The notes below the pieces were generated by a model. That model was given only the letters and a program-made list of their open reading frames with translations. It searched no databases and was not told the DNA's origin. Shown here in pieces: positions 63,713 to 64,000 of a stretch of 64,000 bases of DNA. This stretch comes from an uncultured Planktomarina sp. (GTDB taxonomy: Bacteria; Pseudomonadota; Alphaproteobacteria; Rhodobacterales; Rhodobacteraceae): positions 310,001 through 374,000 of the forward strand of contig CALSQF010000001.1 in the NCBI GenBank assembly GCA_943788425.1. Reading direction: 5' to 3'. Position 1 is the stretch's first letter, and every line of letters starts with the position of its first letter. Made by a program: the position numbers and the translations under genes.

Positions 63713-64000
63713 TTAGGGTTCTGCAAAGTCGTATTGCGCTGTGATGCGAACGGGGAAGTTGACAGATCTGGCTATAAAACAGACATCATGGATCTTGCCA
63801 TGCACCGCATCCGCCGCCCATGGATCCATTCCGGGCGCGAGTGTGATCTGCGGTCTCAGCGTTGCCGCAACAAAGCGCCCGGCCCCAGAAGGCGCGCTCT
63901 CACCGTGACCGATGGGGTTATCTTCATAGCACATCACAATGATCCCAGCATTCAATGACAAATGCAAAAACCAGAGCATATGACACGAACTCAGCGCTGT
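63713..64000 (-). CDS. OsmC family protein (5' end outside the window)
   Basis: The frame is open to the window edge and reads TALSSCHMLWFLHL, which includes the peroxidatic-Cys region of OsmC/YhfA-type proteins. It continues with VTLRPEI-like ATLRPQITL and the later HGKIHDVCFIARSV with the second conserved Cys. About 95 C-terminal residues are visible; some 60 N-terminal residues are missing. The family reduces organic hydroperoxides. Confidence 0.85.
   Translation of the reverse strand, partial: TALSSCHMLWFLHLSLNAGIIVMCYEDNPIGHGESAPSGAGRFVAATLRPQITLAPGMDPWAADAVHGKIHDVCFIARSVNFPVRITAQYDFAEP

Overview
The window looks like chromosomal DNA from a marine alphaproteobacterium of the Roseobacter group (Rhodobacteraceae). 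Four things support this: a moderate GC content by eye; the sulfite-reduction order Lrp regulator, cysG, DUF2849, sulfite reductase, DUF934, ferredoxin-NADP reductase; a bactofilin downstream of an M23 peptidase; and a DmdA/GcvT-type gene. Planktomarina (RCA) or a relative is possible, but species cannot be fixed from sequence alone.

Positions 1-35.5 kb are mostly core genome. The first 17 kb hold envelope and housekeeping genes: an AsmA-like protein, a peroxiredoxin, a DUF455 ferritin-like protein, an M23 peptidase with bactofilin, prfB, a class A penicillin-binding protein, an aminotransferase, an M48 protease, ispG, a RodZ-like HTH protein and an M20 peptidase. Two tandem tRNA-Asp genes follow. 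The assimilatory sulfite-reduction operon comes next and lacks cysH at its expected place. It is followed by infC, which has to start at a non-canonical codon (ATA), and by gcdH. From 25.1 to 33.4 kb lies the sucCDAB-lpd cluster for the lower TCA cycle. Two TGTGATCACA palindromes 21 bp apart precede sucC. The same palindrome abuts the start codon of a GntR/FCD regulator gene just beyond lpd, so I infer that this regulator controls both itself and the cluster.

From tRNA-Ala (35.4 kb) to yebC (60.4 kb) the DNA looks accessory. It is bounded by two decayed genes, a glycosyltransferase remnant and a DUF268 remnant. Between them lies a large catabolic region in two modules. Module A (37.5-49.7 kb) has a DmdA/GcvT-like folate methyltransferase, HyuA/HyuB, a DAO-type FAD oxidoreductase, a uronate-dehydrogenase-like SDR, a formylglycine-generating-enzyme homologue, a DUF1989 protein, a diaminopropionate-ammonia-lyase-like PLP enzyme, an M24 hydrolase and an Asp/Glu-racemase/maleate-isomerase-type enzyme. 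Module B (49.7-59.4 kb) has a PotABCD-type ABC importer, an aldehyde dehydrogenase, a luciferase-like monooxygenase, a DUF1185 protein and an alpha/beta hydrolase in one minus-strand run, with a flavin reductase divergent from it. The enzyme set of module B matches the trigonelline (TgnABCD) type of N-methylpyridinium ring opening. I infer import and oxidative ring cleavage of an N-methylated heterocycle such as homarine or trigonelline. Module A could handle N-methyl, amide or amino-acid products.

The last 4 kb hold yebC, a collapsed SLC13 permease, an EamA transporter, a TIGR00282 phosphoesterase and the 3' part of an OsmC-family gene. No CRISPR array, intact insertion sequence or rRNA gene was seen.
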